Below are positions 17,218-26,365 of a stretch of 64,000 nucleotides of DNA, piece after piece. The translations under genes were made by a program, and so were the position numbers. Each line of letters begins with the position of its first letter. The stretch's first letter is position 1. The notes beneath the pieces are model-generated. The model ran no database searches. It was given only the letters and a program-made list of their open reading frames with translations, and was not told the origin of the DNA. Origin of the DNA: Vibrio stylophorae (GTDB lineage: Bacteria; Pseudomonadota; Gammaproteobacteria; Enterobacterales; Vibrionaceae); the NCBI RefSeq assembly GCF_921293875.1, contig NZ_CAKLDI010000001.1, forward strand, positions 1,985,915-2,049,914, given 5' to 3'.

Positions 17218-17616
17218 CTACTTTTCAAATAGCGATGCTGAGTCCGATTGAAGGATACGAAGTTCACCCTGCACTTTTGCTGGCGCAATGATGAAGTAGA
17301 TATTCTGGCGTGACGACGCCTGTCGCTCATGCGCTATGCCAAAACAATCTATCAAGCATTCATGCCGCGAAGGCAATGAGCGAAACCCTCATCCCCTTCA
17401 GCGGCATGCTCACCAGCGGCAGTCCCATTCGCAGGTTATATTTCATGATTGCAATGCCGTGAGCAGATAAAAATAGCGACCTGATGCCATGACTTTGGCG
17501 AACATGTCTTACAAACGCTGCTCAGCGGCACCAATCATGCCGTGAATCTTGATGTTTTCCTGCTGCTGAACAAAATCATCAAAAACACGGCTGCCCGCCA
17601 CCTGCACAAATAACAT
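17218..17616 (-). pseudogene. probable decayed protein-coding gene, family not recognised
   Basis: Read on the minus strand from an ATG at 17616, the frame gives 34 or so protein-like residues (MLFVQVAGSRVFDDFVQQQ then ENIKIHGMIGAAEQRL), a TAA, then DMFAKVMASGRYFYLLTALQS, a TGA, a disturbed middle with several stops, and at the end in the same frame NIYFIIAPAKVQGELRILQS to SASLFEK and TAG at 17218. In the middle another frame carries a coding-like piece (MKYNLRMGLPLVSMPLKG then MRVSLIAFAA). Interrupted but protein-like composition in shifting frames, followed by a terminator, is what a frameshifted and nonsense-mutated gene looks like. I cannot name the family. Confidence 0.45.
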
Positions 17617-18102
17617 TCAAACTGATATTGCAATCAGAATCTCGAACCCTTTTTAGCACCGAACAAATACGCGCTCAAACATCAAAAGACAGCACAGCAA
17701 CATCAACTCATTCATCAATCGCACGAACCCAAATTTGACCAAACAATTGGACTAGTTTGCTGACACGATGATCACTTGCTTATGCCCTTCTTCTTTTCGC
17801 TGCGTGCCCTAACCATAGGCGCAGTGGCAAGAAGACCAAGACAAGTTGAAACGAAGGAAAATAAAGTGTCAGTATTGAGATTTTTCTTTCTCAAAACTGA
17901 TAAAACAAAGAATGCTAATGTTCACAAGATCCTATGGAATCAGCAGCTTAATTCGTTAGGACTTTTTTGCGCTTTTAGGGTTTCTTTTTGACCTAGTCAA
18001 AATCACGTTTTTCCAATGCACGGCTAGAAATCATGGCTGAAGCCCATCACGACAGGCAATTTCAAGCAAAAACAGACAGGCTTCGAATAAAATCAAAGCC
18101 CC

Positions 18103-18128
18103 AAAAAAACCTCGCAATCAATGCGAGG
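18103..18128 (-). terminator. aroC terminator
   Basis: Stem CCTCGCA-ATCAA-TGCGAGG. On the minus strand it is followed by seven T. It begins about 18 bases after the aroC stop. Confidence 0.88.
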
Positions 18129-18145
18129 CTTTGAATCGGTGTCTA

Positions 18146-19228
18146 TTAAATTTTCGGGGTCTGAGTATGCACCTCAAGATTTTGCCCGCGATGGCGCAGC
18201 AAATGATCCATCAAGGTGATTGCTAGCATCGCCTCTGCAATCGGCACTGCGCGAATACCCACACAAGGATCGTGACGACCACGAGTGATCACCTCAGCAG
18301 GCTCGCCATTAATGTTAATCGTTGGTCCCGGAACCGTAATGCTGGACGTCGGCTTAAGGGCCAAGTGCGCCACGATATCTTGACCGCTAGAGATGCCACC
18401 CAAAATACCACCGGCATGGTTTGAAGCAAAACCCTCAGGGGTTAACGCATCGCGATGCTCACTGCCTTTTTGCGCTACCACATCAAAGCCATCACCAATC
18501 TCTACCCCTTTCACTGCATTGATACTCATCAGGCTATGGGCTAGCTCCGCATCTAAGCGATCGAAAACAGGTTCACCTAAACCAACCGGCACACCGCGCG
18601 CGACAACAGTCACCTTGGCACCAATGGAGTCACCTTGCTTTTTCAAATCGCGGATTAAGGCATCAAATGCCTCAACCTTGCTGGCATCTGGGCAAAAGAA
18701 TGGGTTTTGGCTAATTTGGCTTTCATCAACAGTTTCAATGGCGATATCGCCCATTTGCGAGAGATAACCGACAATCTCAATGCCATGCTGACGCAGGTAT
18801 TTTTTCGCAATTGCACCAGCGGCCACACGCATCGCGGTTTCGCGCGCCGAAGAACGACCACCGCCGCGATAATCACGCGTGCCATATTTTTGGTGATAGG
18901 TGTAATCGGCATGGCCCGGACGAAAGAGCTGAGAAATTTCAGAGTAATCTTTCGAACGCTGATCGGTATTTTCAATCAGCAAACCAATACTGGTGCCTGT
19001 GGTGCGCCCTTCAAACACGCCAGAGAGAATTTTTACCTGATCTGGCTCGCGACGCGCCGTGGTATAACGAGAGGTGCCTGGACGGCGGCGATCCAAATCG
19101 CCTTGCAGATCGGCTTCACTGAGTTCAATGCCCGGAGGGCAACCATCAACAATGCAGCCCAGTGCTAACCCGTGGCTTTCACCAAAGGTGGTTACACGAA
19201 AATGTTGTCCGATTGAATTCCCTGCCAT
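18146..19228 (-). CDS. aroC: chorismate synthase
   Basis: A 360-residue chorismate synthase, which converts 5-enolpyruvylshikimate-3-phosphate to chorismate with reduced FMN, the last shared step of aromatic biosynthesis. Family signatures are present: N-terminal [35 protein letters not shown], the [23 protein letters not shown] block split around residues 122-144, and the C-terminal [18 protein letters not shown]. Length equals E. coli AroC. An AGAGGA ribosome site precedes the ATG. It lies downstream of prmB in the same direction, the usual enterobacterial/vibrio order, but a terminator-like hairpin separates the two. Confidence 0.97.
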   Translation of the reverse strand: MAGNSIGQHFRVTTFGESHGLALGCIVDGCPPGIELSEADLQGDLDRRRPGTSRYTTARREPDQVKILSGVFEGRTTGTSIGLLIENTDQRSKDYSEISQLFRPGHADYTYHQKYGTRDYRGGGRSSARETAMRVAAGAIAKKYLRQHGIEIVGYLSQMGDIAIETVDESQISQNPFFCPDASKVEAFDALIRDLKKQGDSIGAKVTVVARGVPVGLGEPVFDRLDAELAHSLMSINAVKGVEIGDGFDVVAQKGSEHRDALTPEGFASNHAGGILGGISSGQDIVAHLALKPTSSITVPGPTININGEPAEVITRGRHDPCVGIRAVPIAEAMLAITLMDHLLRHRGQNLEVHTQTPKI

Positions 19229-19373
19229 GACATCCTCTGTTTTGCCTGTATTTCATTGTGCGAAGGCACATAGTCGCCGAACTACGCCTTAGCTGTAAAG
19301 GGTTAATTTTGCTCGATAAGGGCAAGAAAAATGCCTCGCGATAGCAGATTTAACTAAGGATAAAACAATGCCA

Positions 19374-19402
19374 TAAACAAAAGGCAGCACAATGGCTGCC
19401 TT
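19374..19402 (-). terminator. terminator-like hairpin between prmB and aroC
   Basis: Stem AAGGCAGC and GCTGCCTT with a six-base loop; on the minus strand it is followed by TTTGTTT. It may end or attenuate transcription from prmB into aroC. Confidence 0.7.
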
Positions 19403-19519
19403 GGTTTATCTTTCGCTATCTTTGATGAAAAAGACAGCAGATTGATTGGTGACTCACAAGCAAATCAGCAAGCCCTAGCATGCCGAATAATAGGCTGTTT
19501 GATAGGCCTACCCATGCGC

Positions 19520-20461
19520 CTAATCGCGTACTTGTTTATAATCAGCAAACAGTGGGGCACAGGCTTCAAGCTGCGATTTGGTCAACATAAAGACGCCATG
19601 ACCGCCATTTTCAAACTCAAGCCACGTAAATGGCACATCAGGGTATTGCGCCATCATATGCACCATGGAGTTACCCACTTCACAAATCAGCGCGCCGCCA
19701 TCATTCAAATGCGTTGGCGCATCTGCCAAAATGCGGCGTACCAAATCCAAACCATCAAAACCGGCGGCCAAGCCAAGCTCTGGCTCATGATGGAACTCAT
19801 CAGGCAGATCGGCCATATCTTCGGCATCCACATAAGGCGGGTTGGACACAATCAAATCATAACCATGGGCAGGTAGTGCATTGAGCAGGTCTGATTGCAT
19901 TGGGATCACTTGCTGCTCGACCCCATGTTGGTCGATGTTGATTTGCGCCACTTCCAGCGCATCATCAGAGATATCGACGATATCCACTTCGGCATCAGGG
20001 AAGGCGTGCGCCATGGCAATACCAATACAGCCACTGCCGGTGCATAAATCAAGCAAACGGCTTGGCTCATGGTTCAAAATACCGCTAAAGCCGTTATCAA
20101 TCAGCTCACCGATAGGTGAACGAGGCACCAAAACGCGCTCATCCACATAAAATTCATAACCACAGAAATAAGCTTGGTTGGTCAAATAAGCCGTTGGAAT
20201 ACGCTCATCCACACGGCGTAGCACTTGCTCAGCCACGAGGCGACGCTCACGCTCAGTAAGGCGTGAAGCCAACAGATGCGGTGATAAATCCAATGGCAGG
20301 TGCAGGCTTGGTAGCACCAATGCTAAGGCTTCATCCCATGCATTATCACTGCCGTGGCCATAAAAAATGCCAGATTCGTTGAAGCAACTGAGGGTCCAAC
20401 GCAACATATCTTGAAGCGTGACCAGCTCAGCGACCGCTTCATTTACTAATTTGTGATCCAA
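19520..20461 (-). CDS. prmB: 50S ribosomal protein L3 glutamine N5-methyltransferase
   Basis: A 313-residue member of the HemK/PrmC group. The SAM-binding loop is [17 protein letters not shown] and the catalytic Asn-Pro-Pro-Tyr is in [14 protein letters not shown], which binds the substrate glutamine. The PrmB type is shown by its length, the N-terminal [18 protein letters not shown] and its position next to aroC and divergent from smrB, as in E. coli. PrmB methylates the Gln of ribosomal protein L3 during ribosome assembly. The second family member in this window, prmC, is beside the release-factor gene. Confidence 0.93.
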   Translation of the reverse strand: MDHKLVNEAVAELVTLQDMLRWTLSCFNESGIFYGHGSDNAWDEALALVLPSLHLPLDLSPHLLASRLTERERRLVAEQVLRRVDERIPTAYLTNQAYFCGYEFYVDERVLVPRSPIGELIDNGFSGILNHEPSRLLDLCTGSGCIGIAMAHAFPDAEVDIVDISDDALEVAQINIDQHGVEQQVIPMQSDLLNALPAHGYDLIVSNPPYVDAEDMADLPDEFHHEPELGLAAGFDGLDLVRRILADAPTHLNDGGALICEVGNSMVHMMAQYPDVPFTWLEFENGGHGVFMLTKSQLEACAPLFADYKQVRD

Positions 20462-20578
20462 ATTTGCCTCCGATTGGCTACAATAGCGCCCATTTTTTGC
20501 AATGCACCCGATGTAAACATGGCGTCATTCCCTGGCGGCCCACGTCGGCAAGCGATTTAAACAAGATAGGCCGAGCGC

Positions 20579-21118
20579 ATGAGCGACAAAACCACTGACG
20601 ATTTTGCTATGGATGATAGCCAGCTGTTTTCAGACGCCATGAAAGGTGTAAAAAAGATAGCGCAAGATACCATAAAGCATGCACCAACGCGCAAGATTTC
20701 CAACCTTGCCACCAGCAAGCGCCAACAAAGTGAACAGCGCAATGATGCCTTTTACTTCTCTGATGAATTTGAGCCGCATTTAAGCGAAGACGGGCCAATG
20801 CGCTATGCCCGCGACGATGTCTCCAAATATGAGGTCAAACGCCTGCGCCGAGGCATCTATGTGCCCGATATTTATTTGGATATGCACGGCATGACCCAGT
20901 TGGAGGCCAAACGTGAACTCGCCGCAATGATTGCTGAGTGTCGCAAAGAGGGCATTCGCTGCGCCTCAGTGATGCACGGCATTGGCACCCATGTATTGAA
21001 ACAAAAAGCGCCGCTTTGGCTGGCTCAGCACCCAGATGTAATGGCCTTTCACCAAGCGCCGCTTGAGTTTGGTGGCGCTGGTGCACTCTTAGTGCTGATT
21101 GAAGTGAACGAGCGCTAG
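20579..21118 (+). CDS. smrB: SmrB ribosome-rescue endonuclease
   Basis: A 179-residue protein with a C-terminal Smr domain: DIYLDMHGMTQLEAKRELAAM and the loop VMHGIGTHVLKQKAPLWL, which hold the conserved His residues of the nuclease. In E. coli SmrB senses collided ribosomes and cuts the mRNA between them. The N-terminal helix (ADD/QLFSDAMKGVKK type) fits the ribosome-binding part. It is divergent from prmB with a 117-base gap, as in E. coli, and is followed by a strong terminator. Confidence 0.93.
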   Translation: MSDKTTDDFAMDDSQLFSDAMKGVKKIAQDTIKHAPTRKISNLATSKRQQSEQRNDAFYFSDEFEPHLSEDGPMRYARDDVSKYEVKRLRRGIYVPDIYLDMHGMTQLEAKRELAAMIAECRKEGIRCASVMHGIGTHVLKQKAPLWLAQHPDVMAFHQAPLEFGGAGALLVLIEVNER

Positions 21119-21147
21119 TCTGCCTTCATTCAAATAACGAACAAAAG

Positions 21148-21175
21148 AAAACGCCCGCAATCGCGGGCGTTTTTT
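21148..21175. terminator. bidirectional terminator between smrB and the RND pump gene
   Basis: AAAACGCCCGC-AATC-GCGGGCGTTTT stem with T runs on both strands, between convergent genes. Confidence 0.9.
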
Positions 21176-21227
21176 ATCGATTGACCATGTTTAAATTGGC
21201 CACGTTTGAATTGACCAGTGCAATCAA

Positions 21228-24200
21228 TTAGGCACTTGGCGTTTTGATCCGAAACAATGCTGCATAGAGCAGTGGTATCACCACCAAAGTGAGCGCTGTC
21301 GCAAACAGCAAACCAAACATAATGGTCACCGCCATACTCTTAAAGAATGGGTCTAAGAGCAGTGGCGCCACACCCATAATGGTGGTTAGCGCGCCAAGCA
21401 CCACAGGCCGCGCACGGCTAAGTGCTGAGTGCACAATGGCTTCAAAGGCTTCGCGTCCCGAGGCGATATCTTGGTCCGCTTGATCCACCAGTACGATAGC
21501 GTTTTTCACCATCATCCCGATCAAACTCAAGAAGCCCAAAATAGCCATGAACTCAAATGGCGTTTGGAAAGCCACCAAGCCGACAACCACACCAATGACC
21601 GCAAGCGGCGCGGTGAGCCAAATCACCAATGGTTGACGAATGGCGTTAAACATAAACACCACAGCCAAAATCATCGCACTAAAGCCATATGGCGCTGAAA
21701 TTGCCAGACCCACGTTGGCCTCTTTGGCCGCAAGATATTCACCATACCAAGTCAGGCTATAGCCCGGTGGCAAAGCGATGGTTTCAATCTCAGCTTTAAT
21801 GCGAACAAAGGCATCATTAGTTACCACACCCGGCGCTGGATCCGCTTGCACCATAATGGTTGGCATGCGATCGATACGGCGGATCATGGCGTCTTGCCAG
21901 ACCAAATCGATATTGGCAATCAGCTGGCTCAGTGGTACCCACTGACCGGTTTGCTTGCTAAACACTTCGGCGTTTTCAATCACACGCTCATGGTCACGCT
22001 CAGCTTCCGGTGGACGCACTACGATTGGGATCAGATCATTGCCTTCGCGATAAACACCCACAGTGCGGCCTTCTAGCGCTTGCTGCAAGGCTTGGTTGAC
22101 ATCATATTGCGTCAAGCCGAGCTGCTGCATGCTGCTCTCAATAAATTGAGGGCGTACCACTGGCACTTGTTGACGCCAGTCATCTTGCACCGCAATGAGA
22201 TCTGGGTCGGCAAGCATCATTGCTTTGGCTTGCTCAGACAGCTGACGAAGCACTTCTGAGTCAGGACCACGGAAACCGGCTTCAATTTTCTTACCGCCGC
22301 CGCGACCGAGCATAAATTTCCACACTTTGACCGACGCTTGCGGATATTTTTCAGTCAGCTCATCTTGTAGTGAGCCCACCAAACCCGAGATCACATGGTA
22401 ATCATCCACATCAATCAGCAATTGGCCGTAAGCACTGTTCGGTGGCTCTGGCGAATAGGTCAACATAAAGCGCAAACCGCCGCCGCCAGCAAAACTAGTC
22501 ACATGAGTGACACCAGTTTTCTTCGCGACATATTGGCGCATCTCTTCAAGCACAGCGGCTGTGGTTTCGATATCCGTCCCCTGAGGCAAAGACATATCCA
22601 CCACAAACTGCGGACGCTGTGAGTCTGGCATAAAGCCCGGTGGTACCGCCTTCATACCCATCACGCCAGCCATAAATAGGCCCACGAGAATCAGCGCTGT
22701 GGTTTTACGATGACTGAGTACCCAAAGTAGCAACGCACGATAGCTGCGCAAAATGCGGCCCGGTTGAACCTCACCTTCGCCCACTTTGACTTTCAAGAAT
22801 TGATCGCACAGCAGCGGTGTGATGGTCACAGCAAAGAGCCAGCTGAGCATCATGGAGTAGAGGATCACCCAAAATAGAGAGCCGGCATATTCACCCATAT
22901 CACTTGGTGACAAACCGATGGCACTAAAGGCCAAAATACCCACCACGGTACCGCCCAGTAGCGGCCAAATGGTTGAGCTCACCACAGTTTCAATGGCTTC
23001 TTGCTTATCCTCACCTTGCTGCAGCTTCACCAACACACCGTCGGTCACCACAATGGCGTTATCCACCAGCATCCCCAGCGCAATGATCAACGCGCCCAAG
23101 GAGATACGCTGCATCGCAATATCTTCAAGCAGCATAATAATCAAGGTGCCAGCCACGGTGAGTAGCAGTACAAAACCGATGATGATCCCTGAGCGTACGC
23201 CCATAAAGACCAACAGCACGATAAATACGATCACCACAGCGGCAATCAAGTTATCGACAAAGTTCGCCACCGAAGCGCGTACAGAATCTGATTGTAGCGA
23301 GATAGCATGAAGTTCCATGCCCACTGGGCGCATCCCTTCAAGCTCAGCAAGGCGCGCTTTCACCGCATCGCCCATCTCAACAACGTTACCACCGCTGACG
23401 TTAGACACGCCAAGACCTACGGCGCGCTGACCATCATATTCCATCAGCAAGCTAGCTGGCTCTTGATAACCGCGCGTCACGCGAGCGATATCTTTTAGCT
23501 TCAAGATCTTGCCATCAGGGCCAAGGCCAATTTGCAAGTTCTCAAGGGTTGAGAAATCAGCAACAGGCGCTTCTGGGATCACCGGAATACGCATTTCACC
23601 CGCATCAAAATCACCAGCGACAGACACTTGGTTCTGCTGCTGTAGCACTTGATAAATTTGCTGGCTCGATACACCAAATTGGGCCAAGCGCTCACGTGAG
23701 ATCTCAACAAAAATACGTTGCTGTTTTTGACCCAATACTGCGGTTTTCGCAACGCCAGGCACCAACGCTAACTCGCGGCGCAGCATATCCACATATTCTT
23801 GCAACTGACGATCGCTATAACCATCGCCCGTGACCGCATAGAACAGTGCATACACATCAGCAAAGTCATCATTCACAAAGGCAGGGCCAGATCCCGGCGG
23901 TAGCTGACGCTGGGCATCGCCAATTTTGCGGCGCAGTTTATCCCATACCTGATCAAGCGCGGCTTTGTCCTTGGAAAAAGCCAGCTTAATCTCAACAGTC
24001 ACCTCGGAGCGACCCGGCTTGGAAACAGACTTCACCTCTTCGAGCTCTTGCAATGACTGCACAGCCCCTTCAATCACATCGGTCACCTCATCGGCAACCT
24101 CTTGCGCAGTGGCCCCCGGATATGGAGTCACAATCATCGCTTGGCGAATGATAAATTCAGGATCTTCAAAACGACCTAATTTGAGATAACTGAGGTAGCC

Positions 24201-24272
24201 CCCCAGAAGTAAAAGCACAATACAAACCCACACACTGGTGCGTTTTTGCATGGCATAACGGGCTATATTCAT
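21228..24272 (-). CDS. RND efflux pump, inner-membrane permease
   Basis: A 1014-residue AcrB-type permease with 12 membrane segments and two large periplasmic loops. Near the N-terminus is the usual VTPYPGATAQEVADEVT pore segment. In membrane helix 4 the proton-relay motif reads GMLVDNAIVV: Asp404 is kept but the second Asp of AcrB is Asn405, a variant common outside the classic AcrB/MexB group. The C-terminal half has FLSLIGMMVKNAIVLVDQ. It expels drugs, bile salts or other amphiphiles using proton (or sodium) motive force. It lies 3 bases downstream of its adaptor gene. No outer-membrane TolC-type gene is adjacent, so it probably uses a shared TolC. Confidence 0.93.
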   Translation of the reverse strand: MNIARYAMQKRTSVWVCIVLLLLGGYLSYLKLGRFEDPEFIIRQAMIVTPYPGATAQEVADEVTDVIEGAVQSLQELEEVKSVSKPGRSEVTVEIKLAFSKDKAALDQVWDKLRRKIGDAQRQLPPGSGPAFVNDDFADVYALFYAVTGDGYSDRQLQEYVDMLRRELALVPGVAKTAVLGQKQQRIFVEISRERLAQFGVSSQQIYQVLQQQNQVSVAGDFDAGEMRIPVIPEAPVADFSTLENLQIGLGPDGKILKLKDIARVTRGYQEPASLLMEYDGQRAVGLGVSNVSGGNVVEMGDAVKARLAELEGMRPVGMELHAISLQSDSVRASVANFVDNLIAAVVIVFIVLLVFMGVRSGIIIGFVLLLTVAGTLIIMLLEDIAMQRISLGALIIALGMLVDNAIVVTDGVLVKLQQGEDKQEAIETVVSSTIWPLLGGTVVGILAFSAIGLSPSDMGEYAGSLFWVILYSMMLSWLFAVTITPLLCDQFLKVKVGEGEVQPGRILRSYRALLLWVLSHRKTTALILVGLFMAGVMGMKAVPPGFMPDSQRPQFVVDMSLPQGTDIETTAAVLEEMRQYVAKKTGVTHVTSFAGGGGLRFMLTYSPEPPNSAYGQLLIDVDDYHVISGLVGSLQDELTEKYPQASVKVWKFMLGRGGGKKIEAGFRGPDSEVLRQLSEQAKAMMLADPDLIAVQDDWRQQVPVVRPQFIESSMQQLGLTQYDVNQALQQALEGRTVGVYREGNDLIPIVVRPPEAERDHERVIENAEVFSKQTGQWVPLSQLIANIDLVWQDAMIRRIDRMPTIMVQADPAPGVVTNDAFVRIKAEIETIALPPGYSLTWYGEYLAAKEANVGLAISAPYGFSAMILAVVFMFNAIRQPLVIWLTAPLAVIGVVVGLVAFQTPFEFMAILGFLSLIGMMVKNAIVLVDQADQDIASGREAFEAIVHSALSRARPVVLGALTTIMGVAPLLLDPFFKSMAVTIMFGLLFATALTLVVIPLLYAALFRIKTPSA

Positions 24273-24275
24273 CGC

Positions 24276-25361
24276 TTATTCACCCTCAGTTTTGAGCGGA
24301 TAAACTTGCATACCCGGCTGCACTGAATTGGCTGCAACAGTGATCACGCGCTCACCCGCTTTCAGGCCTGCGTCAATCACCACGCGATCGCCTACCAATT
24401 GACCCACAGTCACGGTGCGCTGAATCACAAAGCCTTGGTCATCAACCACCCACACATACTGCTCGCCCATGTTATTTGGCTGCACCGCAATCAAAGGCAC
24501 AGAGATCACACCCTCACCTTGCTTTTCTTCTTGCGCTGACGCAACGCGAACCGTCATCCCCGGCAACACATTGCGCGATTTGAGATCCGTAAAGCCCAAG
24601 ACCACTTCATAGGTTTGCGTCAAAGGGTCAGCATCGGATGCAAAGTATTTAAACTGCAATGGGAAAGCCACATCAGCCAAACCTTCCACATAGCCGTAAG
24701 CAAGCGTGCTGTGGCTATCGCGATTGGCGAGGAATTTTTGGCTTGGCACATCAATCACCACTTCCAATTGATTGAGGTTTTGCAAGCTGTAGATCACTTG
24801 ATTGGCTTGAACTTGGTTGAAGTTATTGGCCAGCTTACGGGCAATCACACCATCAAAAGGTGCGCGCAGTGTGGCATCTTCAATATTACGCTGCGCATCT
24901 TGAAAACGGTTTTTGGCAAGATCGCGTTTGGTTTGTAGCTGCTCTAAATCACTTTTTGAGATCGCTTGGCTGGACTCAAAAATCTTTCGCCCGCGGCTAT
25001 AATCTGCCTGCGCTTTTTTCAGCTCTGTACGCGCTGAATTTAGTGCGATTTGTAACTGACGCTGATCCAATTTAGCCAGTACCTGACCTGCTTGAACGCT
25101 ATCACCTTCTTCAACGGTCATCTCAACCAGCTTGCCAGAAAGACGAAATGCTAAGTCTGCACGCTCAGCGGAGCGCACGACGCCGTGATAGCTTAAATCA
25201 GCCACAGTACTCAATTGCACTGTTTCAATCACAGCTGGACGAGCTTGTTTAACTTCCGGTTGAACCTCAACCGCAGGCTCGCCACAAGCGCTTAAATAAA
25301 AAGCACTTAAAAGTAGCAGCCCACTACGCGCAAAACGCTTGGTGCGTAACATGGATTTCAT
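24276..25361 (-). CDS. RND efflux periplasmic adaptor (membrane-fusion) lipoprotein
   Basis: A 361-residue HlyD/AcrA-type adaptor. The signal ends in a lipobox, Leu-Ser-Ala-Cys26. Then come a barrel-sandwich half-motif (LAFRLSGKLVEMTVEEGDSV), a coiled-coil hairpin rich in Gln/Lys/Arg (about residues 105-165), the second half-motif (TLRAPFDGVIARKLANNFNQ) and C-terminal barrel and membrane-proximal domains. It links the permease encoded next to an outer-membrane channel. First gene of a two-gene operon; no regulator gene is adjacent. Confidence 0.92.
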   Translation of the reverse strand: MKSMLRTKRFARSGLLLLSAFYLSACGEPAVEVQPEVKQARPAVIETVQLSTVADLSYHGVVRSAERADLAFRLSGKLVEMTVEEGDSVQAGQVLAKLDQRQLQIALNSARTELKKAQADYSRGRKIFESSQAISKSDLEQLQTKRDLAKNRFQDAQRNIEDATLRAPFDGVIARKLANNFNQVQANQVIYSLQNLNQLEVVIDVPSQKFLANRDSHSTLAYGYVEGLADVAFPLQFKYFASDADPLTQTYEVVLGFTDLKSRNVLPGMTVRVASAQEEKQGEGVISVPLIAVQPNNMGEQYVWVVDDQGFVIQRTVTVGQLVGDRVVIDAGLKAGERVITVAANSVQPGMQVYPLKTEGE

Positions 25362-25669
25362 TCCTCAAAATAAGCCGTTTGATGCTTGGCAAATATAATC
25401 AAATAGAAAGGGCAAAACTGTCACTTTCCCCGCGTTTTCAAGTAAATCCGCTAAAAAGTGAGCACTGTTCAACACTCTATACTGAGGCATGGCTGAACGC
25501 GACTTGAACCGTCAAACCGCCGCTGAGAGCAAAGCTAAAAAATCAGAGTGGGATCAACAGATGCGCGCAAGTTCATGGTCTATTTCGTGGTTTTTCATCC
25601 CCGTCTGAAGTCACTAAAAAGAGAAATTTCGATGCGCCAAATAAAGACAAGAAAGAGGGCAATAGGCGC

Positions 25670-25720
25670 GAAAAACAGACAAAAAAGAAAAACAGACAAA
25701 AAAGAAAAACAGACAAAAAA
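25670..25720. repeat. three perfect tandem copies of a 17-bp A-rich unit
   Basis: The unit GAAAAACAGACAAAAAA occurs exactly at 25670, 25687 and 25704. The last copy runs straight into the A run of the sixA terminator, so on the minus strand the repeats lengthen the T-rich tail after the hairpin. The copy number is a likely slippage site. Confidence 0.9.
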
Positions 25721-25740
25721 ATAGGGCCAATGGCCCTATT
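25714..25740 (-). terminator. sixA terminator
   Basis: Stem AAATAGGGCC-AAT-GGCCCTATTT; on the minus strand it is followed by seven T. It is about 20 bases after the sixA stop. Confidence 0.88.
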
Positions 25741-25759
25741 TCAATTGCATTCATTTGGG

Positions 25760-26236
25760 TTATTCGGCATCTGGCGCAAATTGATGCCAGAGCAGTTCGC
25801 CGCGCTTGGCTTGCAGATCATAATCAATGGCAAGCACTGATGAGGTCGCAAACATCGGCGGTTGAATCTCAGGTACCAAAGTTGCAGCTAAATAGCCGAC
25901 CAAAGGCAGATGCGAGATAATCAGTATACTGTCAAAACCATCCACTTCCGCGCTGGCCTGTAGCAGCATGGCTACATCCATTTCATCACCATGGGGGGTG
26001 ATCTCTGCCATGGTTTGCACTAAGTGTGGTTTGGGTAGTGTACTTGCCACCGCCTGCCAAGTTTGTTGTGCGCGTAAGTAAGGGCTTACCCAGACGCGAT
26101 CCAATGTGCCAACCTGCGCGGCAAGCTCAGCCATCACTTGTTGTGATTGCCACTCACCATATTGCGTCAATGGACGCTCGGCATCGCTCGGTGCAAAGGA
26201 TTGCGCTTCACCGTGGCGCATGATGTATATTTTCAT
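25760..26236 (-). CDS. sixA: phosphohistidine phosphatase SixA
   Basis: A 158-residue histidine phosphatase of the phosphoglycerate-mutase fold. The Arg-His-Gly catalytic motif is at residues 7-9 (MKIYIMRHGEA) and the second catalytic His is in LIISHLPLVGYL. SixA removes phosphate from histidines of signalling or PTS-related phosphocarriers. I start at the ATG at 26236, which gives the usual SixA N-terminus; a frame open to 26317 adds 27 residues with no homologous look. It is divergent from the M16 protease gene. Confidence 0.9.
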   Translation of the reverse strand: MKIYIMRHGEAQSFAPSDAERPLTQYGEWQSQQVMAELAAQVGTLDRVWVSPYLRAQQTWQAVASTLPKPHLVQTMAEITPHGDEMDVAMLLQASAEVDGFDSILIISHLPLVGYLAATLVPEIQPPMFATSSVLAIDYDLQAKRGELLWHQFAPDAE

Positions 26237-26365
26237 TCGCTTTTCGTAAGCAAAACTTACGACCATGTTATTGATAAAATGCAAAAATACATGCTTGTGT
26301 GTTTGCCAGCCTGACAAAGCACCGTCATACTGAATAGGTTTACCCTAGCCATTTCGAGGCGCATC

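Larger units (their letters stand above)
16919..18145. other. 1.2-kb region without an intact gene
   Basis: Between the nucleotidase start and the aroC stop. It contains a perfect 10-bp inverted repeat (17087-17115), a hairpin terminator (17165-17197), a probable degraded gene on the minus strand (17218-17616) and the aroC terminator (18103-18128). A 71-codon plus-strand frame at 17776-17991 has no ribosome site or recognisable motif. I see no tRNA, insertion sequence or repeat family in 17620-18100. Confidence 0.7.
25362..25759. other. 398-base intergenic region
   Basis: Holds the upstream region of the RND operon on the minus strand, a triplicated 17-bp A-rich repeat (25670-25720) and the sixA terminator (25714-25740). 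I see no gene in it. Confidence 0.6.

Noticed and set aside
17776-17991. 71-codon plus-strand frame
   Set aside because: No ribosome site, no motif, in a decayed region.
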